NCBI GenBank assembly: GCA_023053545.1
Contig: JAKZAN010000004.1
Span: 8,060,001 to 8,124,000 of the forward strand
Length of the DNA stretch: 64,000 bases
Source: Lepidurus packardi
Taxonomy: Eukaryota > Arthropoda > Branchiopoda > Notostraca > Triopsidae
Reading direction: 5' to 3'
Made by a program: the position numbers and the translations under genes. Position 1 is the stretch's first letter. Each line of letters opens with the position of its first letter. Positions 51,401-61,331 of the stretch are shown here, piece by piece. Below the pieces are notes generated by a model. The model was not told the origin of the DNA. It worked only from the letters and a program-made list of their open reading frames with translations, and made no database searches.

Positions 51401-54400
51401 TGGGATTCAATAATGGAGCAATTTCAGTAACGAGCTTGGATAGAAAGAGGTAAAAAAGATAATCCGCTTTTATGGAACGTCATAAAATCTACCACACGTG
51501 TTGGAGGGAAACGGGTTGTCTTTATATATTCTATGTATTCAATCTATATTTCATTTTTCATCGTCCGTGCATGGAAATGTACGTCGTACAGTACGTATGT
51601 GTACATCCCAGCTAACCTCGTACCTGTCCTTGACGGGAAGTGGGCAGTATATAACTGGAATCTAGTGTGCGCGAAAACTGCAAGGGGAAAATGTGATTTT
51701 GAAGTGAGAATGCGAGAATGCCACAGAAAGGCTACAACAATTGCAAAAAATAAAATAAAAAAACGTCGAAACGGCTACACAACTTTTCCTCTTTTCCTCA
51801 AACACAAAACAAAAAAAAATAAAAAATAAACGTCTCTACACATCTTATCCCAGAAACCTCCAAAGCTTTGGACACGCGTCACACAGTACACATCCGCCTT
51901 TATTTCTCTTATTTCGTCTATTCTGGCAGTTTTCATTTTAGGAAATGGGCCAAAAATACCATTATTGTTGCCGCCAGTAAAACTGATTTTTGAAGTCAAG
52001 CGTCTAAAAAAGAATAGAAAAAAAAATTCTCTGGGCTCCCAAAACCACACTCGGTTCCTTAATCATCCCAAGAGTAAGAAGAATAAGGAGGGCCAGTAGA
52101 AACAGACAACGCAGAAGCTTTGTAAATATACAAGATACACGTACACAAACAATTTCACGGGCAATAAAGTTCTCCCTTTATGCTTAATCATTATGAAAAC
52201 CGAGTATAAATCCATACTGAGCATTCTCTTAGTGAGGGATAAGATACTGTCTCCCAAGAAACTAGAGCAACTATGGATTTGCTCATGCTGCGGGCACAGA
52301 AACATACAAGGCTTTCAGCTTCTTGTTTCATTTTCTGTTTCTTTTTTTTTTTTTTTTGCATTTTTTGGGAACCGCAAGTTTTTTAACCCATGGCGAACCC
52401 AAAAGAGTTTTTTGGGGCGCGACTGTTCCATATTTCTTTCTACATAGCTGGGTTAGCAAGCTGAAGGACTCTGAAACGTAAAGATCGTCTACTTCAAGCA
52501 ATGCACCCACAAAAAAAAAGTAATGGAAAGGAAAAGTTATAGTAACCATGACAGCATACATTGCTCGCTGTCTGCTCTGCTCCCATATATCATTAGGTTC
52601 TTGAGTTAGCCATCGAGTCGTGATGCACACAACAGGGCAAGGCAATAACCATCATCTGTAATATACCTTAACTTTTTTTTATTATCTTTTGACGCCGATA
52701 AAAAGCTAACCAAAGCTGTACGGAGAAAAAAAAACGCTCTCCAAGAACATATCCCCAGCAATTACTTCCTGGCGAATGTCACTAACCAAGCCTTCTCCTT
52801 CTTGGGGCAATTTTCGCTTTCATTTTTGGCACCGCTTTCTCAAAGCTTACGTCGCCACCTTTTTACCTGTCAGTTGCTATTAGCCTTAAAAAGCAAATAG
52901 CGCTACCTATTCTTTCTCCAACAAATATTCAGCTTCCTTTAAGGCTCCCGTACACCTCAGCTTATTGATGCGAAACAGTCACAGATGGCACTGTTGTTTG
53001 TTACTGTTTTTACCGAAGTCTTTTGAAAGAAAGTAAATAAATAAACAGACAGGTAATTGCCGGCGAGGTTTCTAAGCTTGTTTTGATTCTGAAAAGTGCA
53101 AGTTGTTACCACAATTTGCTGTAGCAACACAATATCTCAAATCAAGTTGTCGAAGTTTCGGAACAAGGTTTCTCGAAAACGGTTTTCAGATTTGAAAGCA
53201 ATCTTAAACTAAATTTTCTTCTGTTAACAGCTAGTGCACAATCAGGGACAGATTTTTAGGCAACGCATTTCTCATAGTTGCAAAATTCATTTGCATACTG
53301 CTAATTTATAACTCAACGGGAAAGATGTACTTTGGTTGTGCATTACCTGTTAGCAAGCTCAAGATTACTGTCAAAGAATTTTTTCCTGTAATGTACTGGT
53401 TTTCTCAAAAAGTTGTTCCGAAATTTCCCATGCTAACCGGCTATACCGAGCTAAAGTATATGGCAGCCTTCATGTAAATGAAAGTAGTTTATTTTTTATC
53501 TTTAATTATTAATTAAATCAAGTTTGAAATTAATTTTGATTCTTATCATTTTTGTTTAATTCTTTCCGAACAATGAAAGGAACAGAAACGGAGCATAAAT
53601 CGGGGCTTTTATTGGATTACGTAAGCGAGTAGTAAACAGAGGTACTACTACGTTCTTCTCTGAAAACGCTGTGGAAGCAAAAGGAATATGTGGTACCCAT
53701 AGCACGCTTGGATTGCTATGCGTCACTCCGTTGTCTGTAGGTCGTTCAAGCCCCAGGCTTGAGGAAGTGCGACCTAATGTGCTCAGGCGGAATCCCCCCA
53801 AGTCTCCACATAAAAGTACTCATTTTTCCTTAATAAAATACGAAGATCTGTCGGAAACAGCTACTTGAAGAAGAGACGCTTAATTCATATACGAAGTTCA
53901 TAGCATAGATCACTTTTTTTTCTCTCAAGGTCGCTAGTACAAATCCATGTTTGTTATCGTCAAAATCCACCGTCAAACTCCTTGCTAACCAACGTTTTCC
54001 TATAAGGTCATAATTTCACATTATGCCCCTTATTTTACAAGCAAATGCAAAATCCCTGGCATTTCAGTTCAAGAAGCCTCATAACCCAAGGCTTCTAAAG
54101 AAGGAGCAATTGTTGTATCACGTTCAAGAGGGTGAAAAACAAAATGGTCGAAAAAATAGCTTACTTCGCGGGATGAACCGATAAACGCCTGTGAATCCCA
54201 GGTGCATCCTGTGTACTGGGCCGTTAGCAGCATCAGCACGCCTGCTGCTGCCGTAAGTGATGTCCGGGGCCGCTGCGGGCTGCTGCTGAATTGCTGCCAG
54301 AAGCGGATTTTTGCGCGAAGATCTCCGGTGGGTGACGAAGGCCAGCACCAAATTAGAAAAGGCGCTGTAATATTTGGGTTTTCCTCCACTGGGGCTGCTA

Positions 54401-57400
54401 CTGATGATGCTTGTACCGCTTCCATTCCCGCATAAACTCGAGCTCCAGAAGGATTTCTCGTTCACTTCAGGCTTCTCCAAATGCAAATACAGTCGAATAG
54501 AATCCACATCCTCACATCTAGCAAAATCAACATTTTAGCGAACTTAATTATCAACTTCTATGGCATTTGCTTAGCAAGTGGAACAGATTTATCTCCCTCC
54601 TTCTGTAACTCCGTCTCTTCTCTCTTCCGGATCTTGCAAATCAGAGGAATATATTTTTTTTTAAATCGACACTGAACATCTAGAAAAGCGAAAACCAGTC
54701 TAAAAGCGAGAGCGTAAACATACGTTCAGGTTAAGTCAATATTGTCTGCTAAGGGTTGATTCTCTTTTTCGGGCTAAAACACACACGAAAAGGGTACAAA
54801 TCCTTCGAAGACAAAAAAAGAGAGGAAAAAAAGAGGCAGGAGACAGACACAGACTCCAAGCGGAAAGCCTTCGTATTTATCGCTCTTGCATCACTACGCT
54901 GTGATTTGGGACGGCCCTCTTTTACTATACGCCCTTTTCCCTATCCTTTTCTCTCCTTTTTTTTGGAAGAAAAAAGACTAGTTTGGGAGGCAAAGGAAGA
55001 TTACAAGGTAACAAAACGGGGCGTAGAGGGATTGTTGGCTATTCCCAAGGCTTTAAAGAGCTAGCAACTTATCTATTGCTTCGCCATACGCAGCAAAGCA
55101 GGCAAAAGCAAGTAAAACTATAAAAAACAACAGAGATAGCGAAATAAAACCAAATCCTCCTAGATGGTTTTGATGAGAGCCTGCCATATATGTACCTTCG
55201 TTTCTACACATTTTTCTCTCTACCGACAGATCCTGAAGAAAAGAAACTGCTGCGAGGCTTCTTCATATGGATATAAACGCTCGTAGAATATTGCTGATCT
55301 TTGCAGCATACAAGAGCACAACCACCCCTTCCCTTCTTCTATTCTGTAGATTGCAGCCACACAAAATTCAAGAGTTTCTATTTTAAAATACAATAAAAAT
55401 CCTGTAAAACGAGGGAAAAGATCTTTTTTTTTGTTCTTGGCAAAAAAAGCCTACTAAATTTTCAACAAAGGTCCAAGGCAGTGCACAAATTTCCTCGACC
55501 CTAGGACCAATCATTCCGTATGGAAAATTGAAACTTAGTCGAGCACACGTAAACGCTTATAGAAAGGGTTTAAAGTCCAGTGATCTGAAACACACAGACA
55601 TACACACACAAAGGCCAATCGATGGTCGAAATTGTTGCAAGTTGCGAAAGGAATCCTTGCCAACTGCCCCAAGAAAACATCCAACTTCTTTTTTTCTTCC
55701 CTCCGTTAGGGCTATTTTAGCTGCAAATGGTAAACCGTACCCCATCACGCATAAGACTACATTCTGCGCTTTGCTGCTTCGCTGTATGAAAAGAATGGCG
55801 TCGGCTAACGGTCTACGTTCAGGAAACGAAGGTTGTGTTTTCGGAGAGTTGCAAATAGGATTCCAAGATTTATACACGTTAGCTTGACCCCGTTTAAACC
55901 TTTTGATGCCGTGGTCGTAAGTCACCCGACACGCGCAAAAAATGAACCGTCAAGGACCAGAGAGATAACAATGCTCAGCAAGTCCCATGGCCACAATAAC
56001 CATCTATACAGCGTCATTCTTTCCATTGTGACTTAAAAAGCACTCAGTAGCACCAGCTGCCCCAGCGCTTCACCGAATTGAGTTTTCCTACGTATTTTTC
56101 CCATGTAGCTTTCTACGCCGCGATAGCATGGGAAAGCAGAAATAAATTTGCGTAAAAGCTATAAGAGATTTCGAGAAAATGTCTTGACAGTAAAGTAGGT
56201 GATACCGATACGAAGGATGTGACATTCTAAGGCTCTTGTATACCTTAGCTTACTGATGCGAAAAAGAGTCACAGATGGCACTGATGTTTGTTATTGTTTT
56301 GCGAAAGCCCTGCATAACAAAGTAAGAAAAAGAAATAGATAGGTAATTGCTGACAAAGTACAACTTGTCACCACACTTTGTTGTAGTAGCACAATGTACC
56401 AAATCAAGTAATCAAACTTTCGGAACAAGATTTTCTCTCGAACGGCTTGTCAGATTTGAATGCAAACTGAAACAAAAGTTTTCTTTTATTATCAGCTAGT
56501 GCAAAACGAAAGGACAGATCTTTAGGTAACGCATTTCTCATAGTCGCAAACTTAATTTGCATATTTCTAATTCCTTACTCATTAGAAAAAATTGTGCATT
56601 AGTTGTGCACTACCTATTAGCAAGAAAAAGATTACTGTCAAAGATTTTTTTCATTAAATACACTGGTTTTCTCAAAACGTTGTTCCGAAATTCCCCATGC
56701 TAATCGCTTATACCGAGCTAAGGGGTACGGGAGCCTTAACTTTTCAAATTTTTCTCTTACGTAATGTGAGAAATGCAAACTGATTTTTCCTGCCTACGCG
56801 ATAAATAGCAAAATTGCGCATTTGGAAACTGTCATTCCCTAGACATTATTTTGTAATGTATTTTTTTTTTTTAACAAAAACTGTACGCACTTTGAGGTTT
56901 GCATTTGTGGTTATAAAATTATCGTGGACGCCATTTTATGCTCAGAGGCAGTGCGCGTTCATATACACCGTACACCCATACAAAACACGCGCGCCGCCTT
57001 GTGGTACGTAGGGTGTAACAAGTTAAGCTCTACGGTTTGTGTTTGAAAGAAAGATAAGTATATCTTGGTTTAAGGGAATAAGGAAAATGGTGTTTACAGT
57101 GCGCAGTGATTTGTTTTGTGTCCCATTCAAAGTCCATCCTTCGCTAAGACCATTTTACTCCGTTTTACGCCTCCAGCTTACATGAAGGGCGCAACTTTGA
57201 TACCAATTCTGCTACAGTGGATTTACACTTGTTTTTTTCCCCCATCTAATCCCCCACTAGAAGTCGAATCCTTTACCTTATGGTTGCAGCAGCAGTTACA
57301 AGACAAAGGAATTACCTAAGAACTACTTACAGAGTACGGGGTTGTACATTGCTGAGCTCGGAAAAAGAAGAAGAAAAAGAGACCAACGGGTACAAAAAGC

Positions 57401-60400
57401 GATTCTCGTGTGATAGTATCCGTTGGACACAGTTTTTGTACCAATCCAATCAGGCCTGGAGCTCAACGGAGGCGTAAACGACACTCTTTTGATGCACAAA
57501 ACAAAAAAGAAAATAAGACACGAAATATAGCCTTCCTCACTCAATATTGTATTCGCTCTGTGTTTGTGTGAGCATGTCAGTTCTGGACTGTCGGACGTTT
57601 TTACTGTTTCTCTTTCTCAGTCTCTCTCTTCTTCTCTTTGTGTCTCGTAAGATCCTATTTTCTCTTGCATTCTATTTGTCATCCCTATGTAAAATATGTA
57701 AAGGGGACCTAGACCAGGACACGCAAAGTTTGCTCCATTTCACGCCATAAGGTTCTCTTCAATACAATTCCTCTATACAGGGAGAAAAAAACTAAAGTTT
57801 TTCTATCTAGGTTTGCAAAGTTTCCTCGTCTAGCCATATGAAGACAGAATAAGACCTTTAGATAGAAATAAAACGCCTAGAAAAGAGCAAAGATTTTTTT
57901 GCATTACTACACGGCGCAACAGCGCTAAAATTGCCTGGTGTTCTCAACTTCCCCTCACAAACCAAAACTCGTAAAATATAGCAGTCTGTACGGTCTTTTC
58001 CGCGCCTCCCAATACTCATGCAGCTTCATTCTGCAGCCAGACGCGTCCTCTCTAGAGCTTTTCGCGCCCAAAATGCATGGCGACTGTCACGTTAGAGCTC
58101 GCCAAAAATTTCCAAGCGACTTAAACTGTCAACTCACATGCATATTCTTCAAGCTTTACTTCTAACAAAGACAAGCACTAACTCGTCGCTAATAAGCTCA
58201 GACATCATATAGATCGCACCACATAAATCCCAGAAAAGAGAAACAATTCTCGCAAGGCGGGGAGAAAGTCCGCCATTTTGTTCCTGATAGAAAAGTCTGG
58301 CTTTAACATTGGGATGGAAACTATTCAGCCCATTTACCTTCCCAAACGTCAAGCTTCTGAAGGATTAAATGGTGGGTACAAATTGAATCAACTAGCCAGT
58401 GGCCCCGCCAGGAGCTACGCGAAATTCATTGTTGTCATGTAGTCGCTTTATTTTCTTGGAACTTGTCAACAAAGGATTTCCAATTGGTCTAGAGCAAGGA
58501 CAATTAGTTAAACGAAAACGGCTTCCATTTCACTTCGTGAAACAGTCGTTTACGAGTAAAACTGGCATCAAAACATTTGCTAATGACGTCGCGGACGCGC
58601 TGTGGCGTGGCTTACGGCCCGCAACCATGGGTACCGTTTACCTCCAATGCTTAAAACAGTAAACAAAGCTAACGGGTACCCTGGCTGAAACGTTCGAGAC
58701 GTCAGGAATCACACAATCCTATTACTTGAAATTCCTTTCGTTCATAGCTTAATTACTACTCCGCGCTAGATGGAAAGAAAACTAGCGTTAGAAACTAGAT
58801 TTGCACTTTGGGTGATGATTAACCTTTAAATTAAGCTAACGCTCTCTTTTTTACCTTCTTACTTCCGAAATGAATAGCGTCGAAGAGTCTAGGTATAAAA
58901 AATAAAATAAAATATAATAATAAAAGGAGGTTGGCGGTTGCTTTCACGACACTAGCGAGAATGTGCTGGCCTGCTGTGCATGGGAAATGTGAAGTCTCGC
59001 TGTGATTTTTTTTTAAACCTACGCTGCTTTGTTGCTCGTTTGGCGTCCAGGAATTTAAGGGATTTTGTAAGTTTCTTTCAGTTTCTTTCTTTTCATTTCT
59101 AAGGGAGAAAGGCATAAGGTAATAACTAACGGTCTCCAGTACAAACCCAACCCTGGATGTTGGTTGTGTGCTCATGAAAAGAATACGAAGGTATATGCGA
59201 AGGGAAACGGAAGTGTTTAACGATTAATGATTCTCTGGCGCTCCTTAATCCTTCGCCTCAAGCCGTGTATGTGTGGGTTTTCTTTTAATACGCCGACTTC
59301 CAAGAAATTGGTTCGAAATTATACATTTATTTTTTAACTCTGGCGAGGTTTTCACTCTTCCATGTGGAGCTGAACGCAGCAAGTTCAAAGAAATAATACA
59401 TTTTTTAATATACAAAAGATCTGTCCTTGCTTGTTGTTCTCAAAGAAAAGAGCTCGACAAACTGGGAGCTAAATCCTGTTAGCTAGTAGAAAAGCTAGTC
59501 CTGGATTACAATAAAAGGGCTCAAAAAGAAAGAAATAAAGATCCTTGGACTAGTCTTCGCTAGCTGGCCTGGTTTGGACACCAAGGCAGTCCTAAAAAAG
59601 GCTCAAATCGTTGACAAGATGAGACGGAAAAAAATGCTAATAGTGTCCGAAGGGGCGGGGGAGGGGGGTAAGAACAGCCTGGAGGGGTAGTGGCCAGTCA
59701 CATATGAGAAAAATTCCAAGGAGAAGCATGACCAAAGATCCAGCTTTGGCGGTCATTTTGCGGAAAACCGTGCTAGTGAGGCTAGCTCAGATGAGACTCC
59801 CGTTTCTGCCTAGTCTCGGGGGACATATAACTGAAAACTTCTTTGGTTACCTATTTGGAAGAGACAAGAAAGACGAGCTCGTGCTGCCGTCCGTTTGCGT
59901 CTCGCTCTCTTGTTCTGCTCTTGCCTTCATTACCGCCGGACCTGGCTAAACTTACCAATTGACAACGTCGGTAGCGAACCGAGAACGCTAATTCTATTCC
60001 TACATAACAAACGTAGTCCAAAGCCCAAAACAGACTTATTTTCCCTTCGAAACACGAGAAAAAGACGGAGAAGAACGAGAAAAAATCCTTAAGGACAACT
60101 AAAGGTTTAAAGGGGAAAGAAAAGGAGGGAACTTACTGAGGTGCCGAGGGGAGATCCATCGTCGTTAAGGTAATCTCCACAATCTCATCAGGTTTTCCGA
60201 TAAAGGTGTACAAAAGACAGCCAATACCGGGATCATAAGGTTTGGGGTAGTCTGGACTCGTAAAAACGCCGTGAGTTTTACCCCAAGTACTGGAGAAGAG
60301 CACGCATTCACAACCTGATGGGAATCAGAAAAACAAGCGTCAATTATTTATAAGACATAATTATTTGAAATGGGAAAGGTTTTAAATACAAATCGGTTAG

Positions 60401-61331
60401 AAAATGAGCCCTCAGATTATAGATCCTAAGACATCAGTTGCGCTTTCAAAATTCTCACGTGCTATTATTCATTTGCGAAACCCACTCGAGCAAGAGGACG
60501 AAGAAAAAACTAATCAAACTTGTGAATAAAGTAAACACATATGCCTCTTTTGAGAATCTTCTTTATATCTTTGAAACCTAATCCTATTTATGTTTTCCAC
60601 GACAGAATGCAGCTTTGGTAAAAACAAAAACAAAAAAACAACACATTTCTCCATGCAGAAATATAGTTTTTGGTTCGAAATCGGTCTGATTCTGACGTAT
60701 AGCTAGTGCGGAGCACAGTGTAGAATTACAAGCGATTCCTTTACCGAAAAAGAGCGCTTTTTTTTAGGGGGGGGGGGGGTGGTACAGGAAAATATGGTAA
60801 TACAAAATGCACATAAGGTGGGATAACGTTAATATAAAGAGACAGCAGGCGCTTGGCTATTCAAGAAATTTGGTAGGTGCCCAACATTTCGTATTCCGGA
60901 AAGGTGTTTTGAGTTGCGACAGGATCTATAGATCCTAGCTACTCTCTGGCTTCTTTGTGTATTAGTGTATGTAAACTTTTCTGGAGGAAAACCTAGAACT
61001 AAACCATTTCGCTTAGCTTCCATGCACAAAAGGGGGTTAGATTTATCCCCGTGCATCAAATGTCGCGTTAGCATGGAATCCAATTCCCTTGGACTAGTGT
61101 GTATTGGATTTGGATTCGCTAGTCGCTACTAGATACTATGACGTTGCCAGCAAAAAAAAGGGAAAAGCTTTTCCTCTCTGTCCTCCAAGGCGAGAATGTA
61201 ACAAAAACATACTATCAGCTACAGATAAAAAAAGGAAATCCAAGATAAATAAATCGTTTACCTGGATTGACAGCTTTAACCAACACGAAGAGAATCCAGG
61301 AAGTCCAGCCAAAAACGGACCATCTTTTCAT
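19801..61331 (-). CDS. Sol1: SOL-1-like four-CUB membrane protein, 12 exons over 41.5 kb
   Basis: In C. elegans SOL-1 is an auxiliary subunit that keeps AMPA-type glutamate receptors active at synapses; it has four extracellular CUB domains and one C-terminal membrane segment (family knowledge). Here twelve exons join in frame to about 905 residues: signal peptide 1-20; CUB1 about 25-198; CUB2 210-337; acidic stretch 347-363; Ser/Thr/Pro-rich linker 364-598; CUB3 600-722; CUB4 735-868; hydrophobic C-terminus 881-905. Exons: 61331-61262, 60314-60137, 54517-54165, 51092-50936, 45554-45495, 45234-44867, 44676-44068, 23437-23251, 20861-20671, 20575-20368, 20251-19992, 19877-19801. Every CUB is split inside the domain. 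Intron sizes run from 95 bp to 20.6 kb. Orthology rests on architecture and motif likeness only; another multi-CUB protein is possible. Confidence 0.85.
19992..20251 (-). CDS. Sol1: SOL-1-like exon 11: second half of CUB4 and juxtamembrane
   Basis: Starts with Cys, has SKSDYLEFSNF, RYCGN, and FFRVTFKSNDRYDATGFYAS, the CUB C-half. A short basic segment (ITKRRHS) follows, then WTIG at the donor ATAG|GTAAAA (phase 1). Confidence 0.92.
20368..20575 (-). CDS. Sol1: SOL-1-like exon 10: first half of CUB4
   Basis: Encodes PCAFKFNSSLASNGTFWSPN then YPGYYPRETECHYFFYGQPG and VRLHFSYFDIEG, a textbook CUB N-half with N-glycosylation sites. Donor GCTCC|GTAAGT gives phase 2. Confidence 0.92.
20671..20861 (-). 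CDS. Sol1: SOL-1-like exon 9: second half of CUB3
   Basis: Starts C-EAADKLEAFISIRG and ends with GGRGFKARYSFVE, the conserved last CUB strands. Acceptor AATTGCAG, donor GAAA|GTAATT; phase 2 in and phase 1 out. Confidence 0.92.
20862..23250. other. SOL-1-like intron 8
   Basis: 2.4 kb; an 18-bp G run lies at 21541-21558. The plus-strand open frame at 22197-22550 (117 codons) has one hydrophobic stretch but no recognisable domain and is treated as chance. Confidence 0.5.
21541..21558 (+). repeat. Poly(G) run, 18 bp
   Basis: Pure G tract in intron 8. Confidence 0.85.
23251..23437 (-). CDS. Sol1: SOL-1-like exon 8: first half of CUB3
   Basis: Encodes STCDQMF, GTFTSPGYPSTYAPLLNCHY and VQIIFTDFQLHHP, a clear CUB N-half. 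Phase 1 in; donor CTCGA|GTACGT gives phase 2, which restores a cysteine with exon 9. Confidence 0.92.
29941..30283 (+). mobile_element. TIR element with telomere-like core (family D), copy 1
   Basis: Inverted ends: GACTCGACAAAAGGACTCTG at 29941 and its near-complement at 30240-30272, the right end extending to 30283. The interior has GGACGCCGGGCCCC, AGGACGCCAGGT, TTTAAGGGACCAAT and TTGGTTAAGCGCCAACG, all shared with 61791-62299. A degenerate CCTAA tract lies at about 30175-30240. No transposase frame. Confidence 0.8.
30175..30240 (+). repeat. Degenerate (CCTAA)n tract inside family D
   Basis: About 65 bp of variants of CTAAC/CCTAA. Arthropod telomeres are usually TTAGG repeats, so the word matches, but the tract is imperfect and occurs inside a transposable element. 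Confidence 0.7.
31663..31680 (+). repeat. Poly(C) run, 18 bp
   Basis: Pure C tract within intron 7. Confidence 0.85.
33480..33970. repeat. Degenerate AGAAAATTT-type repeats around the MITE
   Basis: Words such as TAGAAAAT, AGAGAATTC and CAGAAAAT recur at irregular spacing of 10-25 bp on both sides of the MITE. They appear to be one decayed satellite-like tract that the MITE entered. Confidence 0.5.
33668..33824. mobile_element. Small TA-flanked MITE (mariner/pogo type)
   Basis: 157 bp with inverted ends CAGTAGATGTCGCTTATT at left and the complement of AGTGGATGTCGCTTATT at right, flanked by TA on both sides (33666-33667 and 33825-33826). No coding content. Confidence 0.75.
36913..36951 (+). 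repeat. Poly(G) run followed by (GA)n
   Basis: 21 consecutive G, then GGAGAGAGAG to about 36951. It is a potential quadruplex-forming and hard-to-sequence tract. Confidence 0.85.
37104..37882 (+). mobile_element. Tigger-like (pogo group) element, decayed
   Basis: 779 bp with inverted ends CAGTGGTGCCTCGTATAACG and, at the right, the complement of CAGTGGGGCCTCGCATAACG, each flanked by TA (37102-37103 and 37883-37884). CAGTG-G-CCTC is the classic Tigger end. Further AACGAAC-type words repeat inside each end. Confidence 0.9.
37272..37700 (+). pseudogene. Tigger transposase remnant
   Basis: Fragments of a Tigger transposase appear in shifting frames: RRALTIEMKQEVID (first HTH), then after a stop and frameshift VVDFASEYGV, and later LQLVWVNGRQMKGD near a CENP-B-type HTH. 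Stops and frameshifts separate the pieces and the catalytic domain is absent. Non-functional. Confidence 0.8.
39432..39467 (+). repeat. Poly(A) run, 36 bp
   Basis: A pure A tract in the plus sense. The sequence before it shows no retroposon signature I can name, so it is listed only as a homopolymer. Confidence 0.8.
44068..44676 (-). CDS. Sol1: SOL-1-like exon 7: mucin-like linker
   Basis: 203 codons dominated by Ser, Thr and Pro between CUB2 and CUB3, with no domain. The composition suggests a heavily O-glycosylated extended stalk. Acceptor TTATATAG, donor ACGA|GTAAGT; phase 1 on both sides. The exon is cassette-like in length (609 nt, a multiple of three), so it could be skipped without changing frame. 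Confidence 0.85.
44867..45234 (-). CDS. Sol1: SOL-1-like exon 6: end of CUB2 and acidic linker
   Basis: Starts with Cys and DSIKVYDGSD, then HLCG and the CUB terminus GPGFEARFQFYP. It continues into an almost purely Asp/Glu/Tyr/Ser stretch (residues 347-363, 44964-45014) and a Thr-rich segment. Overlapping donors G|GTAGGT and AG|GTAAGG exist; only the first keeps the frame of exon 7. Confidence 0.9.
45495..45554 (-). CDS. Sol1: SOL-1-like exon 5: 60-nt middle of CUB2
   Basis: Encodes YQEHVKIVFDKINLNEDDV, the CUB strand that precedes the second cysteine. Acceptor ATTACAG, donor TTAG|GTAAGT; phase 2 in and phase 2 out match both neighbours. Too short for standard open-frame detection. Confidence 0.9.
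   Translation of the reverse strand, partial: VPGARQNRFRQDKPQRRRR
45898..46013 (-). mobile_element. MITE family C, copy 3 (internally deleted, inverted)
   Basis: 116 bp with the family C ends (AAGGCTC...TATACC-TTAG and its complement). The part TTAGCTCGGTA through CCAGTG matches the complement of the right part of copies 1 and 2, so the middle is deleted and the orientation reversed. Confidence 0.8.
47181..47302. mobile_element. Fold-back element / MITE, 122 bp
   Basis: Almost the whole element is two arms: AGCG-GTTCCACTGGCTGCACTG-TGC-ATA-TTTTGGCACT on the left and its near-exact complement on the right, with a short loop. The arms differ by a few substitutions. Flanking octamers do not match, so the class is uncertain. 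Confidence 0.75.
50936..51092 (-). CDS. Sol1: SOL-1-like exon 4: first part of CUB2
   Basis: Encodes SCDSQFISSSQGLLKGKFYSP followed by YPPRSRCLYRFYG, the first half of a CUB domain. Phase 1 in, phase 2 out (GGAAG|GTGAGT). A second in-phase acceptor 15 nt downstream (CGCTCAG) could remove five residues. Confidence 0.88.
51170..51390. repeat. CTTAAG-rich stretch
   Basis: The palindrome CTTAAG or CTTAAGAA occurs about five times within 220 bp, amid AT-rich DNA. No unit length is constant, so this is a word cluster and not a clean tandem repeat. Confidence 0.5.
52941..53470 (+). mobile_element. MITE family C, copy 1
   Basis: 530 bp; begins AAGGCTCCCGTACACC and ends with GGCAGCCTT. It aligns over its length with 56229-56737. 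Target-site duplication is not clear; a short TA-rich site is possible. Non-autonomous. Confidence 0.85.
54165..54517 (-). CDS. Sol1: SOL-1-like exon 3: second half of CUB1, with insertion
   Basis: Starts with a CUB cysteine (CEDVDSIRLYLHLE), has the SSLCGNGSGT turn, and ends in GFTGVYRFIP, the final CUB strand. Between LVLAFVT and GFTGVYRF is a 44-residue insertion (residues 146-189) with Gln/Ala and Arg-rich content, not usual in a CUB fold. The donor GAA|GTAAGC leaves phase 1. Confidence 0.9.
54518..60136. other. SOL-1-like intron 2
   Basis: 5.6 kb; contains MITE family C copy 2 (56229-56737). Otherwise it is pyrimidine-rich, low-complexity DNA. The open frames, such as at 58149-58352, do not extend a CUB domain and exons 2 and 3 join directly in frame. 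Confidence 0.55.
56229..56737 (+). mobile_element. MITE family C, copy 2
   Basis: 509 bp with inverted ends starting AAGGCTC and ending GAGCCTT; the end motif extends through a CTTAGCT core. It is collinear with 52941-53470, including GATGCGAAA, GTCACAGATGGCACTG and ATACCGAGCTAA. No transposase frame is present. Confidence 0.85.
60137..60314 (-). CDS. Sol1: SOL-1-like exon 2: first half of CUB1
   Basis: The acceptor CCCATCAG precedes GT-TGT-GAA; the exon encodes GVFTSPDYPKPYDP, the conserved G-x-x-x-SPxYPxxY of CUB domains, then a strand region ending in DLPSAP. The donor CA|GTAAGT leaves phase 2, matching exon 3. Confidence 0.9.
60315..61261. other. SOL-1-like intron 1
   Basis: 947 bp; holds a G-run near 60768-60779 and no recognised gene or element. 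Confidence 0.5.
61262..61331 (-). CDS. Sol1: SOL-1-like exon 1: signal peptide
   Basis: The frame from ATG at 61331 reads MKRW, then a hydrophobic core (WILFVLVKAV), and ends CCA-G before the donor GTAAAC. Its phase (1) matches the acceptor of exon 2, and Cys follows immediately, as expected for a mature protein starting with a CUB domain. It was found by looking for a phase-matched signal peptide upstream of CUB1. Confidence 0.8.

Larger units (their letters stand above)
51093..54164. other. SOL-1-like intron 3
   Basis: 3.1 kb; contains MITE family C copy 1 and a CTTAAG-rich stretch at about 51170-51390. No gene is recognised. Confidence 0.55.

Noticed and set aside
58149-58352. Minus-strand open frame as an extra CUB exon
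   Set aside because: Exons 2 and 3 already join in frame to a full CUB1, and this frame has no CUB residues.
60829-61083. 84-codon minus-strand frame as the first exon of the SOL-1-like gene
   Set aside because: No signal peptide; the 61331-61262 exon gives a clear one with the right phase.
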